Position numbers and translations under genes: made by a program
Notes under the pieces: model-generated
What the model was told of the DNA's origin: nothing
Database searches by the model: none
The model's input: only the letters and a program-made list of their open reading frames with translations
Assembly: GCF_900880625.1 (NCBI RefSeq)
Contig: NZ_CAAHFB010000001.1
Span: forward strand, 124,001-188,000
Direction of reading: 5' to 3'
Length of the DNA: 64,000 nucleotides
Source of the DNA: Halorhabdus rudnickae
GTDB lineage: Archaea; Halobacteriota; Halobacteria; Halobacteriales; Haloarculaceae
Shown: piece after piece, positions 33,594 to 43,396 of the stretch
Numbering within the stretch: position 1 is the stretch's first letter
Layout of the letters: each line of letters starts with the position of its first letter

Positions 33594-34550
33594 ATGAAGC
33601 TCCGTACCGTAGCCGGCGTCGCCCTGGGTGCGATCGGCGCGTCGGCCCTGGGGAACCGCCTGCTCGCCAACCGGGCCGGTGATCTCGAACCGGCGTTGCG
33701 TGGCATCGACGACACTTACCGCTGGCGCGGGTTCGACGTGGCCTACACCGAGGCCGGCGACCCCGACGATCCCGACCTGCTTTTGGTCCACGGAATCTCC
33801 GCCGCATCTTCGAGCCGGGAGTTCCTCGAGGTTTTCGACGCGCTCTCGGCGGAGTATCACGTTGTCGCCCCTGATCTCCCCGGGTTCGGTCGATCTGACC
33901 GGCCGCCGCTACTGTACTCGGCATCGCTGTACGAGACGTTCCTCGCGGACGCGATCGCCGATCTCGTCGAGGATCCCACCATCGTTGCCTCCTCGCTGTC
34001 GGGGGCCTACGCAGCGGGAGCGGCCCGGGAAACCGACATCGAATCGTTGGTGTTGCTCTGTCCGACCGACGAGACGATGGGTGATCCGCCGCGGCCGTGG
34101 GTCCGTGCGTTCCTCCGGTCGCCGGTAATCGGATCCGCCATGTTCAATCTGATCGTCAGCGAATCCGGTCTACGACACTTCCACGATGACCACGGGTACG
34201 CCGACCTGTCGAACCTGACCGACGAGACCCTCGACTACGAGTGGCGCAGTGCTCACCAGCCCGGCGCTCGCTACGCGCCAGCGTCGTTCCTCGGGGGCTT
34301 TCTCGACCCAGCGGACGACCTCGAAACGATGCTGGCCGACCTGAACGTCCCGGTGACGCTGATCTGGGGCCGTGACGCCGATACCACGCCGGTCTCGACC
34401 GGACGACAGCTGGCAGCGGCGGCCGACGCTCGCCTGATCGTCTTCGACGACGCAAAGCTTCTCCCGCATGTCGAGCATCCCGCGGCGTTCGTCGACGTCA
34501 TGACTGGTGGGTTCGAAGAAGATGACGTGACGACTCTCGCCAGCGGCTGA
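33594..34550 (+). CDS. alpha/beta-fold hydrolase
   Basis: 318 residues. An N-terminal hydrophobic segment (TVAGVALGAIGASALGNRLL, about residues 4-23) may anchor it. The hydrolase core follows: oxyanion-hole strand LLVHGISAASSSREF, DLPGFGRSDRPP, nucleophile elbow ASSLSGAYAAGAA (serine in SLSGA), acid in LIWGRDADTTP and histidine in LLPHVEHPAAF. Length and motifs fit the epoxide-hydrolase/haloperoxidase-like group. Divergent from yjbQ. Substrate unknown. Confidence 0.9.
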   Translation: MKLRTVAGVALGAIGASALGNRLLANRAGDLEPALRGIDDTYRWRGFDVAYTEAGDPDDPDLLLVHGISAASSSREFLEVFDALSAEYHVVAPDLPGFGRSDRPPLLYSASLYETFLADAIADLVEDPTIVASSLSGAYAAGAARETDIESLVLLCPTDETMGDPPRPWVRAFLRSPVIGSAMFNLIVSESGLRHFHDDHGYADLSNLTDETLDYEWRSAHQPGARYAPASFLGGFLDPADDLETMLADLNVPVTLIWGRDADTTPVSTGRQLAAAADARLIVFDDAKLLPHVEHPAAFVDVMTGGFEEDDVTTLASG

Positions 34551-34579
34551 TCAGTGTCGCTGTACCGGATCGTCCGGAC

Positions 34580-34855
34580 TCACATTCCCATGTCTTTTGC
34601 GCCTTCGGGAACCGGCAGTGTGCCGGGATCGACACCGAGCAGTTCGGCAGCGTGATCCAGCGCCATGTCGAACCCGTAGTACCGTTCGAGTTCGTCACCG
34701 TCCGGCGACGGGCGGACCTTCAACATGGCGTATCCCTCTCGGTTCTGGGCGATCGCGGCACTCGATCCGCTCCCCTCGAATGCCAACACACGCTCGGATT
34801 CAGTCTCGTCGTATCGCGCCGTAATCCCCTCGTCGGTACGCGTCTGCTCTGTCAT
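34580..34855 (-). CDS. conserved haloarchaeal protein, DUF7111-like
   Basis: 91 residues with a very regular haloarchaeal signature: AIAQNREGYAMLKVRPSPDG, DELERYYGFDMALDHAAELL, and the C-terminus PVPEGAKDMGM. I recall this as DUF7111; no enzymatic motif is present. Start ATG 34855 follows the conserved N-terminal acidic tail. Its stop is 29 bases from that of the convergent hydrolase. Function unknown. Confidence 0.8.
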   Translation of the reverse strand: MTEQTRTDEGITARYDETESERVLAFEGSGSSAAIAQNREGYAMLKVRPSPDGDELERYYGFDMALDHAAELLGVDPGTLPVPEGAKDMGM

Positions 34856-35081
34856 AGGGGCCTGTTACGGCGCGATCGGGTCGTAGTTGTCGGTCCCAAC
34901 GCGTGTGGTTGTAACCGCTTTCGAGTGTTCTATACGCTATTGAGCGTTCTATAGCCCAACGTGGGTGTGTTTCGGCAGCGGCCGAATCGGATCCGACCCT
35001 TTCGATGTCTATCGGATTGCAGGTGAATCGAAGGGGATCATCCGCATAGCGAACGGCTGGCAATCTCCGGATTTACCTGTC

Positions 35082-35576
35082 TCATCGGCCGGCGAGCCAG
35101 CCGCCGAGACCGCCGAAGACGAGCGGGAACGCCACGCCCGTGATTCCGACGATGGCCGCCGTCGAGAACAGATCCGCGAGCGGTGAGGTTCCGACGGAGA
35201 GGGCAAAGGCCGGTAGCGAGAGCACCGCCATCGGAAGGTACCCGGCTACGACGCTTGCACCCCGACGGAACCCATCGGCGCCCGTGGGCGCATCCGCGCC
35301 GATCGCCGTGCGAAAGCCGGCCCAGAACAACAGTAGCATCGAGATGGGTGCGAAGACGGCGAAGATGGCATTTCCGGCCGTCAGTAGCGGCACCGCCGGC
35401 CAGAGATGAAACGCATAATAGAAGACGATCGCCGACGCGAGAAAGCGGATCGGCCCGCCGCCTGACGCGAACAGCCACCACAGCACGAACGCGACGGCGA
35501 CACCGAGCACCCACGCGACTGCACCGGCCCTCGCACCCTTCCGGAGACCGTCCCGGTCGCCGTTCGCGGAAGCCAT
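35082..35576 (-). CDS. multi-pass membrane protein of unknown function
   Basis: 164 residues with four to five predicted transmembrane helices: about residues 18-37 (AVAWVLGVAVAFVLWWLFA), 44-60, 64-86, 108-128 and 138-162. The N-terminus is basic and cytosolic. It resembles generic haloarchaeal DUF membrane proteins; no catalytic motif or family can be named with confidence. About 225 bases of non-coding sequence separate it from the DUF7111-like gene. Confidence 0.75.
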   Translation of the reverse strand: MASANGDRDGLRKGARAGAVAWVLGVAVAFVLWWLFASGGGPIRFLASAIVFYYAFHLWPAVPLLTAGNAIFAVFAPISMLLLFWAGFRTAIGADAPTGADGFRRGASVVAGYLPMAVLSLPAFALSVGTSPLADLFSTAAIVGITGVAFPLVFGGLGGWLAGR

Positions 35577-35831
35577 ATGCTGGATTCACCCGTGCATCCG
35601 GATAGCTATTGTGGAACGGTCCCCGATAGTGCCGCCAGTCTGACTCCCGCGACACTGTTGTATCGGTCCTCGATCCCCATCCCCATCGCCATCGAGCCAT
35701 ATTTCGAGCCGTACTGAGCGTCTTGTACTGGATGTCCCCATCCCATACTAGAAATTGTTGCTGGGGTCGGCTGTGAATATGTGCAAGAGTGTAACGATGC
35801 GCTTAACTTTCGCCTCTCCGAGATTGGACGT

Positions 35832-37088
35832 ATGTCTAATTCGGTAAATCCGTTCGAGAGTCTGCAAGAGCAGATCGACGACGCATCGGCGTCTCTTGAT
35901 GTGGGTGATGATGTCCTGGAGGGGTTGAAACAGCCCCAGCGCGTGCTGGAGATGAATCTCACCGTCGAGATGGACGACGGCTCCTACGAGACGTTCCGGG
36001 CCTACCGATCGCAGTTCAACGACGCACGCGGTCCCTACAAGGGCGGCATCCGGTATCACCCTGGCGTCACCCGCGACGAGGTCAAGGCACTGTCAGGCTG
36101 GATGGTCTATAAGTGCGCGACGGTCGGCATCCCGCTGGGCGGCGGCAAGGGCGGCATCGTCATCGATCCCAGCGAGTACTCCGAGAGCGAACTCGAACGC
36201 ATCACGCGTGCGTTCGCGACGGAACTCCGGCCGCTGATCGGCGAGGATCGCGATGTTCCTGCGCCGGACGTCAACACCGGCCAGCGTGAGATGAACTGGA
36301 TCAAAGACACCTACGAAACCCTCGAAAACACGACTGAACCCGGCGTCGTCACCGGTAAGTCCCTTACCAGCGGCGGGAGCGAGGGCCGGGTCGAGGCGAC
36401 GGGACGCTCGTCGATGCTGGTCGCACGGGAGGCCTTCGAGTACCTCGATCGAGACATCAGTGAGGCGACCGTGGCGGTGCAGGGCTACGGGAACGCCGGC
36501 TGGATTACGGCCGATCTGCTCGAAGACCTCGGGGCCGATGTCGTCGCTGTCTCGGACTCCTCGGGCGGGGTTCGGACCGACGACGAGTTCGACCCGCGTG
36601 CCGTCAAGGAACACAAACGGGAGACCGGCAGCGTCGTCGGCTACGACGGTGCCGACGCGGAGCTGACCAACGACGAACTCCTGACACTCGACGTCGATAT
36701 TTTGGTACCCGCCGCACTCGAAAACGCCATCGACGAGGAACTCGCCGCGGACGTCTCGGCAGACGTGATCGTCGAGGCAGCTAACGGCCCGTTGACCCCC
36801 ACGGCCGACGACGTTCTCGCCGAGAAAGACGTCCTGGTCATCCCGGACATCCTGGCGAACGCAGGCGGTGTCACCGTCTCATATTTCGAGTGGGTCCAGA
36901 ACCGTACTCGCGAGTACTGGAGCGAACAGCGCGTCAACGAGAAACTGGAGGACGTCATCGTCAGCGCCTTCGACGACCTCGTGACTGCCTACGAGGACGA
37001 GGACCTCGCCACGCTGCGGGTCGCCGCCTACGTCGTCGCGCTCCGGCGCGTCCTCGTAGCCAGCGAGGAAGGCGGCACCTGGCCCTGA
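35832..37088 (+). CDS. gdh: glutamate dehydrogenase (Glu/Leu/Phe/Val dehydrogenase family)
   Basis: 418 residues. Interconverts glutamate and 2-oxoglutarate plus ammonia. The substrate-binding stretch is [13 protein letters not shown] and the catalytic-lysine loop is [15 protein letters not shown]. The Rossmann fold starts [30 protein letters not shown] and [17 protein letters not shown] are family hallmarks. ATG 35832 ([11 protein letters not shown]) is typical for the haloarchaeal enzymes; the frame open to 35781 is not. The adenine-binding region does not by itself decide NAD versus NADP use. Confidence 0.95.
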   Translation: MSNSVNPFESLQEQIDDASASLDVGDDVLEGLKQPQRVLEMNLTVEMDDGSYETFRAYRSQFNDARGPYKGGIRYHPGVTRDEVKALSGWMVYKCATVGIPLGGGKGGIVIDPSEYSESELERITRAFATELRPLIGEDRDVPAPDVNTGQREMNWIKDTYETLENTTEPGVVTGKSLTSGGSEGRVEATGRSSMLVAREAFEYLDRDISEATVAVQGYGNAGWITADLLEDLGADVVAVSDSSGGVRTDDEFDPRAVKEHKRETGSVVGYDGADAELTNDELLTLDVDILVPAALENAIDEELAADVSADVIVEAANGPLTPTADDVLAEKDVLVIPDILANAGGVTVSYFEWVQNRTREYWSEQRVNEKLEDVIVSAFDDLVTAYEDEDLATLRVAAYVVALRRVLVASEEGGTWP

Positions 37089-37384
37089 ATCGCTATTCGT
37101 TCGGCCGGTTCAACCTCTTGATCGAATTCTCTTGGTCCGATCTTTCATGTGCCGTTCCTGGCGAACGGGTGCTCTCCCGTCCTGGGTATCTGCGCGACGG
37201 CACCATCGCTCACATGGCGTTTCTTTCTCATCACGATTAGACGGATTGTCCTCGGCAGTGCGTTCTCGTGCCAAGAGTAGTAAACAGACCTGAGAGTCTT
37301 TCTCGATCTAATCATATGGTAATAATGAATATAGAGAATTATAGAACGAAAATAATATAATAATGGTACGTATTCCCGGAAAAT

Positions 37385-40300
37385 ATGTCCGCAAGAGGGA
37401 GGGACCGGAAGCTGTTCGCAGTCGTCCCATCGATGTTGCTAATCGTGTCGGTACTACCAGCGGGGGTTATCGGTGCCGAGACGACCGTACAAAACGTAGG
37501 GAACACGCCATCGGACGGGGATACACGCTTCGAAGAACCCACCGATGGGCCGCCAGTCGTGTTGAAGGCCCAGGCGATCGATCGGATCAAGAATTTCTCG
37601 GCGCAATCGAACCAATTAGAAGCTGCGAAGGACCGCGCTCGAACGCGGCTCAACGAGTCGCTTGCGTATTACCAGGGTCCAACGCGGGTCGGTGACCAAC
37701 ACGCCTTTATCGATGATGCCGTGGCACTGCGAGCGCTGACTGACTTCCACGGGACCGACCAGAAGGAACGCCTCGACCAGATTATCGAATTAGTCGCGCG
37801 GGCGGACAACCGCTCTGCTCGACAGGTGATCCGGGACGCCGAGGATGCTTTCGACGCCACTGAAGAGCGTCTCGGGTCAGGCACCTATCATAGCGCCAAA
37901 GCCCACGTCGAGAACGCCCGCCGACAGCTCGCCCGGGCCGAGCGGATTCGTGACCGTGCTGAAGATAAATCGGGGATGCAGTCTATTCGCACAACAGCGC
38001 GGGCCGTCCGGACGTACGGCGTGGCACTCAACCAGGCACACACTGCCTTGCGGCTGATTGATCGGGAGGTCGGCCCGAAGGTGACGCTGACGCGACGGAT
38101 AGATCCGGCCCACAATGGAAGCGAGACAGTCCAGTACACGCTCGTCGGGAACGTCACTGATCCGACCGGCCTTGACGCGGTGAGTGCCACCGCGACGATC
38201 AACGACAATCGCACGGTCGCCCTGCCGCTTCGTGGCGGCTATACCAACGCCACCTTTGCGAAAACGATCAATCTTACCGAGCGTGTGAATACGATCGAGA
38301 TTGCTGTCGCTGGCGAGGACGGTCAACAGTCGAACCACAGCAAGCAGAGGGGCAAGAAGAAAGGCAGGCAGAAGGGCAAGAAGCAGGGGGAGAAGAAAGG
38401 CAAGAAGAGAGGAAACAACGGTAACGGCAAGGGTGGCGAGTCATCCGGGCAGAACCGGGCAAGCACGGTCGTGCTTCGTTTGGACGGCGACGGCCTGCCC
38501 GATACCTACGAGACGAACGTGACGGGTACGGATCCCTTGAATCCCGATAGTGACGCGCCATCAACGGACAGCAACGAGGACAGCAACGGCACGATCGACG
38601 GCCACGAGGACTTCGACAGCGATCATCTCTTGACGATCCGAGAACGTGAACTCGGGACCGATCCGCTCGATGCTGACACTGACGATGACGACTTGCCCGA
38701 CGGCTTTGAAGAGTTCGTCATCGGGACGGACCCACTCGACGCTGACACCGACAACGACGGCACAATCGATGGCGCGGAAGACCTCGATAGTGACGGCCTG
38801 AGCAACGCTGCGGAATACGATGCTGAAACATCGCCACAGTATGCAGATATCGACGCTGACGGGCTGACCGATCCGCAGGAACTGGCTAACGGCACCGATC
38901 CGTGGAGCGCGGACACCGACGACGACGGACTGAACGACGACGTCGAGCCGACTGATCCGTTCCATACTGATCCGCTGGACAACGACACCGACAGTGATGG
39001 TATCGAGGACGGCAACGAGACGTACACGACCACGGCGAGCAACGAGACACTCGGGGCGGGCGTCGAGTTGACTGGCCAGGGTAACGTCGCCGGGGGGACC
39101 GACATCCGACGGACGAGACGATCGCGGCTCAAGAGCGGACATGTCCAGAACACATCGGCCACACCGGTCGTGTCGTTCACGTCGGACAGGACCTTCGAGA
39201 ACGCGACCCTGCGTTTCGCCTACGACGAGAGTGCCGTCCCCAACGGTGACGAAATCAATGTCTCGGTGTATCGGTTCGATGAATCGCTCGGGACGTTCGT
39301 GCCCATCGAGTCGACAGTCGACACGGAGGCCAACGTCGTGACGGCGAACACGACGCACTTCTCGCTGTACACGGTCTTCTATACGCCCACCTGGCTCGAA
39401 CCATTCCAACGTGGGCCGGCGGACGCAGGTAGTGGGAGCGAGCCGTCAGCTACGAACGAGACGGTTCTGATCGAGACGTTCGACGATAGTGATCTGTCCG
39501 ACTGGGAAACCGACGTTTCCGGGAACGCCAATGTGAAAGTCAAAAACGAGCAACTCCAGTTGCGCGTCTACAAGTGCTCACAAGCGAAGGCAACGCGATC
39601 GTTGGGCACCCTCAATGGAACGATACGGGTCAGTTTCGATTGGGGAACGGCTGCAGATGGCTGGTGGGAAACCTCTGACTGGAGTCTCCGAAACGCCGAC
39701 ACTGGTGAAAAGATTCCCTATACGGTACTTTCTGGAGAGGACATCCAAAACCCAGACAGCTCTGGGACATCGAAGACAGGTTCGGTCGCCGTGCGGGCGG
39801 AAGTATCCGGTGACGTACCGATCGAGTTCGAGGTCTCTCCATCGAGTTACTGTAATTATCCCGATCACGGCGACACCTATCTGACTATCGACAATCTGAA
39901 CGTGACACTCGATCGATCCCGAGACAGCGATGGCGATGGGATCCCCGACTACCGTGAGGAGGCAGGTCTGCTCACATCTCTTGGGAACCGAATCGAGACC
40001 GATCCCTATCGTATGGATACGGACGGCGATTCGCTTCCGGACCCGACGGAGTTCAACTACGGTGACCCGGTCGAGGTCAACGGCTGGTGGATGGGGTATC
40101 ACATCTTGAGCAATCCGGCCCGTAAAGACACAGACAGCGACGGTCTCGACGATTATGAAGAAGTTCGCGTGTGGGACACCAACCCCCATATCAGTGACAC
40201 AGACAACGATAATCTCAACGATCAAGTCGACCCAGATCCAGTCGAGGAGAATGCTCTCCCGGAAGTAGAGTATACAACTGCGAGATCGTACCTCATTTAT

Positions 40301-41407
40301 CAGGATCAGTTTAGAGTGCGTGCAAGTGGAACCGACGGGGCTGAAGACATCGAAGATATCACTGTTCACAAATACATCGACCCACCGAATCCTCTCATTG
40401 GCGATCAGTGGCAAGATGCGACAGGGACAGTTATCTCATCATCGGGAGAGTGGTACGAAATTCGCTTCGACTATCGAGACGAGCGTCGTTTCACCGAGGC
40501 ACGACCAGATCGTCTCAAAATCATGGTGACCGATGAGCTTGGAAATGATGTCACCATTCTCCACGATAGAGAAAACGGCGATGGCGTCGTCAAAGCGGGC
40601 CTGGCTGCTGGTGCGACAGTCGCTGTCCCATCGTCAACTGTTGGATCGTTCGGTGGGCCGCCGGGATGGGCCGCCGTCGCAGGGGTGACTGTCGGTGCCA
40701 CCGTCGTCGGTGGAGCAATGGAACTTTCCGCTGACTCAGTCCACGGCCACCACCAATCACAGAAATTTGAAATTTCCGTGCCGTCGACGGAAGCTGTTGG
40801 ATCCTGGGAGACGGCTTCGGGTCTTGAGGTTGCACTCACGACGGGGACGGTCTACGCAACTGAAGTCTCTCACGGGCGCGAGTACACTCGTGGTTTTGGC
40901 TGGGAGTACATCGCTGCAACGACGAGCCTCTCGCAGGCGGACATCCAACATGTCATCGAAACCGGGACGGTCGTCGAATACGGCTCCAACAAGTACGTCA
41001 TCGGCGATCCGTTGTCCGACAAAGACAAAGCGATTCTGACGATTATCGGTGGCATCGCGGTCGCCGCCGAAAGCTACGAGTCAACGACTGATACCTGCGG
41101 AAATGAGGTTCACATTCCAGATGAATCGACTAACGATCATCCATATAAAGATGGCAGCACAAAGGACGATCTTATGGATGCACTCAAAAATCCTGCTGAT
41201 GGGAATATCTGGACAGACGGCCACTTCTTAGCATATATACATAAAGCATCAAACGGCGTATGGCACATTGTCAGAGTGAGTCCAGACAACCCATTCGTTG
41301 ATCTTATCACCAGTACTAGCTTAACTGACCCAGATTGGGACGATATTGAGGACGTACAGGATGAGCTTGAAGAACGGGATTACAACCCATCAGGTTGCCA
41401 ACAATGA
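37385..41407 (+). CDS. large secreted multidomain protein, candidate polymorphic toxin
   Basis: 1340 residues. Sec signal (about 1-31, hydrophobic core LFAVVPSMLLIVSVLPAGVIG). A charged helical region follows at about 50-215, then a beta domain, then a lysine/glycine-rich linker at about 318-352. Calcium-binding thrombospondin-3-like Asp repeats (DTDDDDLPDGFE, DSDGLSNAAEYD) occupy about 369-542. A jelly-roll-like domain (FDDSDLSDWET...) spans 693-842, and a second Asp-repeat block 847-955. A Gly/Ala-rich hydrophobic stretch lies at about 1069-1115. The last ~225 residues are unrecognised and AT-richer, ending NPSGCQQ. The stop overlaps the next small gene by ATGA. The layout suggests an exported effector with a C-terminal toxin; activity is unknown. 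Confidence 0.8.
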   Translation: MSARGRDRKLFAVVPSMLLIVSVLPAGVIGAETTVQNVGNTPSDGDTRFEEPTDGPPVVLKAQAIDRIKNFSAQSNQLEAAKDRARTRLNESLAYYQGPTRVGDQHAFIDDAVALRALTDFHGTDQKERLDQIIELVARADNRSARQVIRDAEDAFDATEERLGSGTYHSAKAHVENARRQLARAERIRDRAEDKSGMQSIRTTARAVRTYGVALNQAHTALRLIDREVGPKVTLTRRIDPAHNGSETVQYTLVGNVTDPTGLDAVSATATINDNRTVALPLRGGYTNATFAKTINLTERVNTIEIAVAGEDGQQSNHSKQRGKKKGRQKGKKQGEKKGKKRGNNGNGKGGESSGQNRASTVVLRLDGDGLPDTYETNVTGTDPLNPDSDAPSTDSNEDSNGTIDGHEDFDSDHLLTIRERELGTDPLDADTDDDDLPDGFEEFVIGTDPLDADTDNDGTIDGAEDLDSDGLSNAAEYDAETSPQYADIDADGLTDPQELANGTDPWSADTDDDGLNDDVEPTDPFHTDPLDNDTDSDGIEDGNETYTTTASNETLGAGVELTGQGNVAGGTDIRRTRRSRLKSGHVQNTSATPVVSFTSDRTFENATLRFAYDESAVPNGDEINVSVYRFDESLGTFVPIESTVDTEANVVTANTTHFSLYTVFYTPTWLEPFQRGPADAGSGSEPSATNETVLIETFDDSDLSDWETDVSGNANVKVKNEQLQLRVYKCSQAKATRSLGTLNGTIRVSFDWGTAADGWWETSDWSLRNADTGEKIPYTVLSGEDIQNPDSSGTSKTGSVAVRAEVSGDVPIEFEVSPSSYCNYPDHGDTYLTIDNLNVTLDRSRDSDGDGIPDYREEAGLLTSLGNRIETDPYRMDTDGDSLPDPTEFNYGDPVEVNGWWMGYHILSNPARKDTDSDGLDDYEEVRVWDTNPHISDTDNDNLNDQVDPDPVEENALPEVEYTTARSYLIYQDQFRVRASGTDGAEDIEDITVHKYIDPPNPLIGDQWQDATGTVISSSGEWYEIRFDYRDERRFTEARPDRLKIMVTDELGNDVTILHDRENGDGVVKAGLAAGATVAVPSSTVGSFGGPPGWAAVAGVTVGATVVGGAMELSADSVHGHHQSQKFEISVPSTEAVGSWETASGLEVALTTGTVYATEVSHGREYTRGFGWEYIAATTSLSQADIQHVIETGTVVEYGSNKYVIGDPLSDKDKAILTIIGGIAVAAESYESTTDTCGNEVHIPDESTNDHPYKDGSTKDDLMDALKNPADGNIWTDGHFLAYIHKASNGVWHIVRVSPDNPFVDLITSTSLTDPDWDDIEDVQDELEERDYNPSGCQQ

Positions 41408-42060
41408 CTGCAGACTGGACATCGATCCATCAGGAAGCGAAGGATGCCCGGAAGAACGGAGACCTCTCTATCAGCGGCGATAGATATCTTCAGCTTAGCT
41501 ACTTTCGGATCGGAGGTTCCGGGCTCACACCCCGAAAGATACTACTCTACCTGAATAATTTAAAATACGCTGTCGTCTGTTACAGGGTCGCCGGAGACGA
41601 CGAGCGTTGTGAAAACGTCGATCGACAGGGTATATTGATCTGTGAAGACGTTCTCAACGATCGGATTGACGGCGACGACGTAGAAAAGAAAGCCTGGGCC
41701 GCGCTCGCACACGAACATATCGGAGATCTTCGACGGATCGCAGGGTTAGACGATCCAGACGCCTATCAAACGGCCAAACGACATTACGAAACGGTGGAAG
41801 CTGCGGGTGCACCCCATCCAATTATGGCCTGGGCCAACGAGGAGGAATTTTATCAGAGTTCGAGATTTATCGGACATCTAGCGGATGCGGCCAATCAACC
41901 CATCGACGCTGAGACAGCCCGTGACCTCCGGAGCCTCTCGCTGACTCGTCGAATCACATATCGCCAATCGACGTTCGACGCGATTCTCTCAGCACTCGAC
42001 CAGAAAGAGACACTTGACTGGAGTGAGCGCGTGCTATCGACATCAGGTCCCGATCCGTGA
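41404..42060 (+). CDS. candidate immunity protein, first of two paralogues
   Basis: 218 residues, soluble, helical, no signal peptide. ATG 41404 overlaps the TGA of the large secreted protein, so it is co-translated with it. The central LKYAVVCYRVAGDDERCE...GILICEDVL, HEHIGDLRRIAG and RHYETVEAAG match the next gene (LRHAAMCYRIADDDFRTQN...GILLAEDYF, PEFIGDLRTIAQ, EIYESAGD). TPR-like helix pairs are likely. A small cytosolic protein tied to a toxin-like C-terminus and duplicated next door is the classic immunity arrangement; no direct proof. Confidence 0.7.
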   Translation: MTADWTSIHQEAKDARKNGDLSISGDRYLQLSYFRIGGSGLTPRKILLYLNNLKYAVVCYRVAGDDERCENVDRQGILICEDVLNDRIDGDDVEKKAWAALAHEHIGDLRRIAGLDDPDAYQTAKRHYETVEAAGAPHPIMAWANEEEFYQSSRFIGHLADAANQPIDAETARDLRSLSLTRRITYRQSTFDAILSALDQKETLDWSERVLSTSGPDP

Positions 42061-42398
42061 TCTCATTCTATTGAATTTGTTCAGACGCACTCTATCGCAC
42101 GTTTCAGGCCCTCTACCGGAAAAAATTTGAACCCTCTCGATCACCTTTTCAGTTCACCAAATACATTTTCCGGTTGCAGCCCTCGAAACGCTCATTTCTT
42201 GGTAGTCTGAAAGGGCGGGATGCCGAGGGCTTTCAACGTACTGCCGCTGATCCGAGTAGTACGTCCGATATCGCTGTTGTATAGCATTTACACAAGGCCC
42301 TGTGATGAATTATATAATTCGATGAAAGACGCAGTTGATGATATCAAGAATGACGAACAGAATGAAAAAGAACCTGACCGAGATATAGACTGTTGACA
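42061..42398. other. AT-richer gap between the two immunity-like genes
   Basis: These 338 bases hold no convincing gene. A short open stretch near 42180-42285 ends with a protein-like tail (DAEGFQRTAADPSS) and a TAG, but has no clear start or family, so it may be the end of a degraded gene. The region is AT-richer than its surroundings, as expected for a toxin-cassette junction. Confidence 0.45.
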
Positions 42399-43031
42399 AT
42401 GAAGAAAACTGCTCACGAGTTACAGCAGCAAGCCAATGACGTTCGAGGATCCAATCGACTCGTCTCCGCGGGAGATCTGTATACAGCAGCAGCACACGAG
42501 TATGCCGGAGCGGTCACAGAACACATCTTCCCAGAACCTGACTCGACGCCAGGTGCAGTGAGTATGTTACGACATGCCGCGATGTGTTATCGAATCGCGG
42601 ATGACGATTTCCGGACACAGAACCGATGCGATATGGGCATCTTGCTCGCTGAAGACTACTTCGAGTACATCGAGCGCCAAGAGTTCGGCCCCCAGTCGTT
42701 CGGAGCGTTCCGACGGGGTGCGTGGCCCGAATTTATCGGGGATCTTCGGACGATTGCACAGCGAAAAAACGCCGAAGAAGCGTATGACCGGGCCCACGAG
42801 ATATATGAATCAGCCGGTGACTACCAAATCTCGACCGGTGAACAGGAACATATGCGACTCACGGGCTTCTTCCGGAACGTCCGTCTGGGACTCGGCCACG
42901 ATATTTCCGATGACGCACTCGAACACCAGCCGATGGGACCATCGACGACCGACTGGCTCGAATACAAGCGCGAACGCCTTCCCGAATATCTCGATCAACT
43001 GGACGCACAAGGTGAGTGGCCTCTCGAATAG
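42399..43031 (+). CDS. candidate immunity protein, second paralogue
   Basis: 210 residues, soluble and helical, starting MKKTAHELQQQANDVRGSN. It shares layout and several motifs with the preceding paralogue (CYRIADDDFR, GILLAEDYFEYIE, FIGDLRTIA, YESAGD, GFFRNVRLGLG). Helix pairs such as AGDLYTAAAHEYAG look TPR-like. No signal peptide or membrane helix. Orphan immunity copies retained downstream of toxin genes are common in polymorphic toxin loci; this copy may protect against a related toxin. Inference from arrangement only. Confidence 0.68.
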   Translation: MKKTAHELQQQANDVRGSNRLVSAGDLYTAAAHEYAGAVTEHIFPEPDSTPGAVSMLRHAAMCYRIADDDFRTQNRCDMGILLAEDYFEYIERQEFGPQSFGAFRRGAWPEFIGDLRTIAQRKNAEEAYDRAHEIYESAGDYQISTGEQEHMRLTGFFRNVRLGLGHDISDDALEHQPMGPSTTDWLEYKRERLPEYLDQLDAQGEWPLE

Positions 43032-43396
43032 CATTCCGGGAGAGATTCACCCGATAGCACCGAATACCGTCTCAACGAGAGGTACAATGTTGTCAGGAAA
43101 TATATGATGGCGGAGATCGATATATCGAGTAAAAAGGACCAGACGCCGGAGCATAATCCGGACGATAGGTTTCTGACGGGAATTGCAGTATCACGGAATA
43201 CAAGTAACGCTGCAGTGAGTGCTTCCAAAGCGAACGGGCGAAAGCGTTCGAGTGGCGCAGTCTCCGTGTTCGATCGTTCCAGACACCGCTACGTCGTAAG
43301 ACGGTTTTACGAAGCTGAATTGAATTGCAGTGGTGGTGTGCAGACACGAATTCTGGTGGGGCGTGATGTTTTGCCGATCCACGTCGTACTCGTCGT
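43032..43396. other. non-coding stretch downstream of the immunity-like genes
   Basis: 365 bases with no supported gene. Open frames here lack start context and protein-like composition. The first third is AT-rich, with GATCGATATATCGAG near 43114. The right end should contain the promoter of the SRPBCC gene. Confidence 0.5.

Noticed and set aside
34928-34955. Two GTTCTATA copies 20 bases apart between the DUF7111-like and membrane genes
   Set aside because: Short, AT-biased motif in a promoter-like region; no inverted symmetry or partner regulator, so chance is likely.
38561-39409. 282-codon minus-strand open frame
   Set aside because: Antisense of the Asp-repeat region of the large secreted protein; repetitive Val/Gly composition follows from the repeats.
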